A DNA stretch of 64,000 nucleotides. Origin: Burkholderia catarinensis. GTDB lineage: Bacteria; Pseudomonadota; Gammaproteobacteria; Burkholderiales; Burkholderiaceae. The translations under genes and the position numbers were made by a program. Location: positions 1 to 64,000 of the forward strand of contig NZ_MDEQ02000025.1 of NCBI RefSeq assembly GCF_001883705.2, in the 5' to 3' direction. Positions 61,539-64,000 of the stretch are shown here, in pieces. Position 1 is the stretch's first letter, and each line of letters opens with the position of its first letter. The notes beneath the pieces were generated by a model. The model was not told where the DNA came from. It worked only from the letters and a program-made list of their open reading frames with translations, and did not search any database.

Positions 61539-62326
61539 TTTGCGTACGTGAAGCCGGCCTGCTGCAGTTCGGGCAGCGTGCCGACCGCGCCCGGCGTGAC
61601 GATCGCCGACGGGATCACGTGGTTGGTGAGGTCGGCCGCGAGCGCGTCGAGCGGCAGCTTGTCGGGATTTGCGTTCGCGCCGTCGAGACGTTCCGCGAGT
61701 TCCCAGATCGCGTTGTGGCACGACAGGAACACGACGCCGCGCTGCTGCAGCGCGGCGAGGCTGTTGTCGTGCGACGAGAACGCGCCGTCGGGCATCTCGT
61801 GGTCTTGCGCGCCCTTCGATTGCGCGGGCTTCGCGTCGAGCAGCGTGTTGGTCGGGAACGCGGCGCCGGCGAATTTCGCGAGGCCGTATTTGTCCCACGC
61901 GGCCTGGTCGAACAGCGCGAGATGCGCGCTGCCGTGCGTGGCCGATACGACGAGGAAATCCGGATGACGGTACGACCAGATCTGCGCGTTCAGCGAATTG
62001 CGCATCAGGTTCAGCCACGGGCCGCCGAGCTCGGTGTTGTCCCATACCTGCTTCGGGCCGCCGCGGTAGCCGGTCACTTCGGCGAGTGCCGCGTGATCCC
62101 ACTGGTCGGAGCGTTCGAGGATCATCGGCACTGTCTTGAAGTCGCGTCGTCTCGGTGCGGCCGCGAGGCGGCGCGTGAGGTCGGCGAGGTGCATGGCGCC
62201 GCCGGGCAGCAGTGCGCCGGTTTCAGGCGTGGCGGCGTGAGCGGGACGCGCGGCGGCGAGCAGCGCGGTGCCGGCCGCGAGGCCGAGTGTCTTGAGCGCG
62301 CCTCGGCGCGCCTGCCGGTCGGACAT
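61535..62326 (-). CDS. Tat-exported DsrE-like protein
   Basis: A 263-residue protein. The N-terminus RQARRGALKTLGLAAGTALLAAA is a twin-arginine-type signal. The C-terminal half resembles the DsrE/DsrF sulfur-carrier fold: LAALQQRGVVFLSCHNAIWEL with Cys203, then HVIPSAIVTPGAVGTLPELQQAGFTYAK, close to the usual DsrE ending. Such proteins hold sulfur on a cysteine. It is the first gene of the four-gene operon and overlaps the next gene by 4 bp. A periplasmic DsrE-like protein with cytochromes suggests handling of thiosulfate-derived sulfur. The family call is by pattern only. Confidence 0.68.
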   Translation of the reverse strand: MSDRQARRGALKTLGLAAGTALLAAARPAHAATPETGALLPGGAMHLADLTRRLAAAPRRRDFKTVPMILERSDQWDHAALAEVTGYRGGPKQVWDNTELGGPWLNLMRNSLNAQIWSYRHPDFLVVSATHGSAHLALFDQAAWDKYGLAKFAGAAFPTNTLLDAKPAQSKGAQDHEMPDGAFSSHDNSLAALQQRGVVFLSCHNAIWELAERLDGANANPDKLPLDALAADLTNHVIPSAIVTPGAVGTLPELQQAGFTYAK

Positions 62327-62715
62327 GGCTTATCTCCCGGAATCGTTTTTGTGGGGGGGCGTGTCGCGTTGCCGTGCGGCGATTCGGCGTCGCGAATGCG
62401 TAGCCAGTCTAGCGGCGCGCGCCAGATCCCGGAAATCGCGATATTGGATGGGAGATATTCGAGGGTCTGATGATTGGACGGGAGGACGGGGGCGGTGCGA
62501 TCGGTGCAACGACCGTCGGTTCGAATATTTCACCGGCCATTTTCGGATCGCCGGGGCGTTGCGGGCCTTCCAGCGGACGGTTCCGGTTTCGACCGGTGAG
62601 TTGACCTGAATATTGATACGGATGACTGATTATGTGGTGTGGGGAGCAGGAGGCCGACTTGTATAATTGCCCCTCCAGGCATGCACACATGCTTTACCGA
62701 GAGAGAACGTTATCC
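62327..62715. other. 389-bp divergent region between the sulfur operon and a LysR gene
   Basis: No gene is seen. Four short ATATT-centred elements stand out: CGATATTGG at 62439-62447, AGATATTCG at 62453-62461, GAATATTTC at 62523-62531 and GAATATTGA at 62608-62616. They may be sites for the divergent LysR regulator. The region is less GC-rich than the coding DNA on both sides. Confidence 0.45.
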
Positions 62716-63591
62716 ATGAACTGGGACGATGCCCGCGTTTTTCTGGCAGTTCATCGCGCCGGGACGCTGCGCGACGCCGCGGCCATTCTCGATGTCGATC
62801 AGGCCACCGTGGGGCGACGACTGACGGCGCTGGAGAAGGCGCTGGGCGCGAAGCTGTTTCTCAAGACGTCGTCCGGCTATGTCGTGACGCAGATCGGCGA
62901 GCATTCGCTGCAGGCCGCGGAAGCGATGGAGCAAGCGGCGAGCGACTTCGAGCGTCGCGTCCACGGCTCGGACGATCGGCTGGAAGGCGAGGTCCGGGTG
63001 ACGACGACCGATTCCCTCGCGATGGATTTCGTCCTGCCCGCGATACGGTCGTTGCGACGGACATGCCCGGCAATCAACGTGATCCTGACGACGTCCGTGC
63101 AGGTGCTGAACCTGACCCGGCGCGATGCGGATCTCGCGATTCGAACCGTGATGCCGGAAAACCCCGATCTCGTCCGCCGGAAGCTGGCCGAGTGGGAGGT
63201 CGGGCTGTTCGCGAGCCGCGAGTATCTGGATGCACATGGCGCGCCCGCGATCGGGTCCGCTTTCGAAGGGCATGACCTGGTCGTCTATCAGCCCGCCATC
63301 ACGTCCAATCAGGGCGATACGCTGTGCGGCGAGTCGATGGAGCGTGGGCGCATCGTTGCGCAAGTGAGTTCGAGCCTGATGCTTGCAACGTCGATCCGGT
63401 CGGGCATCGGCATAGGCGAACTCCCCGTGTATATGGCGCAGGAAGACGATTCGCTCGTGCGAATCTGGCCCGACCGGGCGCGAGCCGTGCCGTATCAGGT
63501 CTGGCTCGTGTCGCATACGGATCTGAACCGGACGGCGCGCGTCCGGGCCGTCACCGCCGGGATTGCTGCGTCGTTCGACCGCTATCGATAG
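62716..63591 (+). CDS. LysR-family transcriptional regulator
   Basis: A 291-residue protein with a LysR helix-turn-helix (MNWDDARVFLAVHRAGTLRDAAAILDVDQATVGRRLTALE) and an effector domain resembling the GcvA/CrgA-like group (RRDADLAIRT, VGLFASREYLDAHG). It is divergent from the DsrE-SBP-cytochrome operon and is its most likely local regulator, although it could instead serve the MFS exporter gene downstream, which converges with it. ATG 62716 is the usual start; a longer frame opens at 62632. Confidence 0.88.
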   Translation: MNWDDARVFLAVHRAGTLRDAAAILDVDQATVGRRLTALEKALGAKLFLKTSSGYVVTQIGEHSLQAAEAMEQAASDFERRVHGSDDRLEGEVRVTTTDSLAMDFVLPAIRSLRRTCPAINVILTTSVQVLNLTRRDADLAIRTVMPENPDLVRRKLAEWEVGLFASREYLDAHGAPAIGSAFEGHDLVVYQPAITSNQGDTLCGESMERGRIVAQVSSSLMLATSIRSGIGIGELPVYMAQEDDSLVRIWPDRARAVPYQVWLVSHTDLNRTARVRAVTAGIAASFDRYR

Positions 63592-63672
63592 CGGCCGGGA
63601 TGTCGCCGGTGCGGGGCCGGGTGCTCAACGGGGCTGGGTCTCGCGCATCGAGAGCGTGCGTCGCGCGGCATA

Positions 63673-64000
63673 CTAGCGGGGCACGATCGCGACCGCCGCG
63701 ACGATTGCGAAGAACGGCATGGCCATCGCCAGCACGTGGCTGCCGGTACCGAGCAGGCCGCTGGACACGGTGGCCGCGAGCGATGCGCTGCCGATCTGGA
63801 AGAAGCCGACGAGCCCGGACGCCGTGGCCGTGCGCCCGGGTTCGCTCGCGATGGCGCCCGACACGGCGAGCGACAGCGACGATCCGTTCGACAGGCTGAC
63901 GACGAACATCGGCATCACGATCGCGATGATGCCCTTGACGTGCCACGAGTCGCACAACGCGAACGCGATGCCGCCGGCCACGAAGCAGCCCACGCCGGCC
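63673..64000 (-). CDS. MFS drug-efflux transporter, C-terminal part (cut by window edge)
   Basis: The visible 109 residues cover about the last three or four membrane helices. The sequence resembles Bcr/CflA-type exporters: MFVVSLSNGSSLSLAVSGAIASEPGRTATASGLVGFFQIG is the typical helix 10-11 region, ending in a hydrophobic helix and a short tail. The N-terminal part lies outside the window. It converges with the LysR gene across 81 bp. Confidence 0.85.
   Translation of the reverse strand, partial: AGVGCFVAGGIAFALCDSWHVKGIIAIVMPMFVVSLSNGSSLSLAVSGAIASEPGRTATASGLVGFFQIGSASLAATVSSGLLGTGSHVLAMAMPFFAIVAAVAIVPR

Noticed and set aside
1..64000. CRISPR array, insertion sequence, integrase or phage genes
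   Set aside because: No spaced repeat array, transposase motif, terminal inverted repeat pair or integrase signature was seen. The direct repeats found are single pairs or a short hexamer tract.
1..64000. tRNA genes
   Set aside because: No cloverleaf with the conserved TTCGA loop was recognised, including next to the 5S gene; a dedicated search could still find one.

Overview
The window looks like chromosomal DNA of a Burkholderia species, most plausibly of the cepacia complex. The evidence is very high GC with strong third-position GC bias, a Burkholderia-type 5S rRNA and 23S-5S spacer, two Burkholderia-type trimeric porins, and many LysR regulators paired with divergent targets. The species and replicon are inference. 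The dense catabolic and transport content would fit a secondary replicon.

Layout, left to right. 1-230: tail of an rRNA operon (spacer, 5S, terminator). 0.8-5.1 kb: a DHA2-type MFS exporter, a 2-oxoglutarate/Fe(II) oxygenase and a PiT phosphate transporter. 5.3-7.1 kb: a B12 module with a cobalamin riboswitch ahead of cbtB-cbtA and a divergent histidine-phosphatase-fold protein whose RHG motif is altered. 7.1-10.4 kb: divergent metR and metE around a perfect inverted repeat. 10.5-15.6 kb: an NCS1 permease, an MHS transporter and a guanidinobutyrase-type ureohydrolase with a divergent LysR. 15.6-16.9 kb: an Lrp-type regulator divergent from a LysE/RhtB exporter. 17.1-20.4 kb: an S53 endopeptidase followed by an S10 carboxypeptidase. 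20.5-25.8 kb: nadE, an EamA transporter, a 61-residue conserved protein, a DeoR regulator and a two-HKD phospholipase-D-family protein.

25.9-31.8 kb: a probable lysine/pipecolate catabolic region (TetR, AmaA-like oxidase, amino-acid permease, divergent AmaB-like dehydrogenase). 31.9-38 kb: a DUF3772/MscS channel, an MFS transporter and an exported L,D-transpeptidase with an Ala/Ser linker. 38-43.8 kb: a purine-nucleoside uptake set (porin, Tat-exported nucleoside hydrolase, LysR, NCS2 permease, adenosine/adenine-deaminase family enzyme), followed by the remnant of an NTF2-fold gene. 44-54.4 kb: a class A penicillin-binding protein, a MocR regulator divergent from a PaiB-like FMN protein, an exported thioredoxin divergent from an OmpR/EnvZ-type two-component pair, and small enzymes plus a LysE exporter. 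54.7-58.8 kb: a porin behind a LacI-type palindrome, a GFA-family protein, an AT-rich island and a secreted beta-propeller-like protein. 58.8-62.3 kb: a compact four-gene periplasmic operon (Tat-exported DsrE-like protein, orphan solute-binding protein, diheme cytochrome c, TsdA-type diheme cytochrome). 62.7-64 kb: a LysR regulator and the end of an MFS exporter cut by the window edge.

The best candidate for an incompletely described system is that four-gene operon. It joins a TsdB/TsdA-like thiosulfate-oxidising pair to a predicted periplasmic DsrE-like sulfur carrier and a binding protein with no ABC permease. The paired S53/S10 peptidases without signal peptides and the variant phosphatase beside the B12 riboswitch are the next most interesting points.
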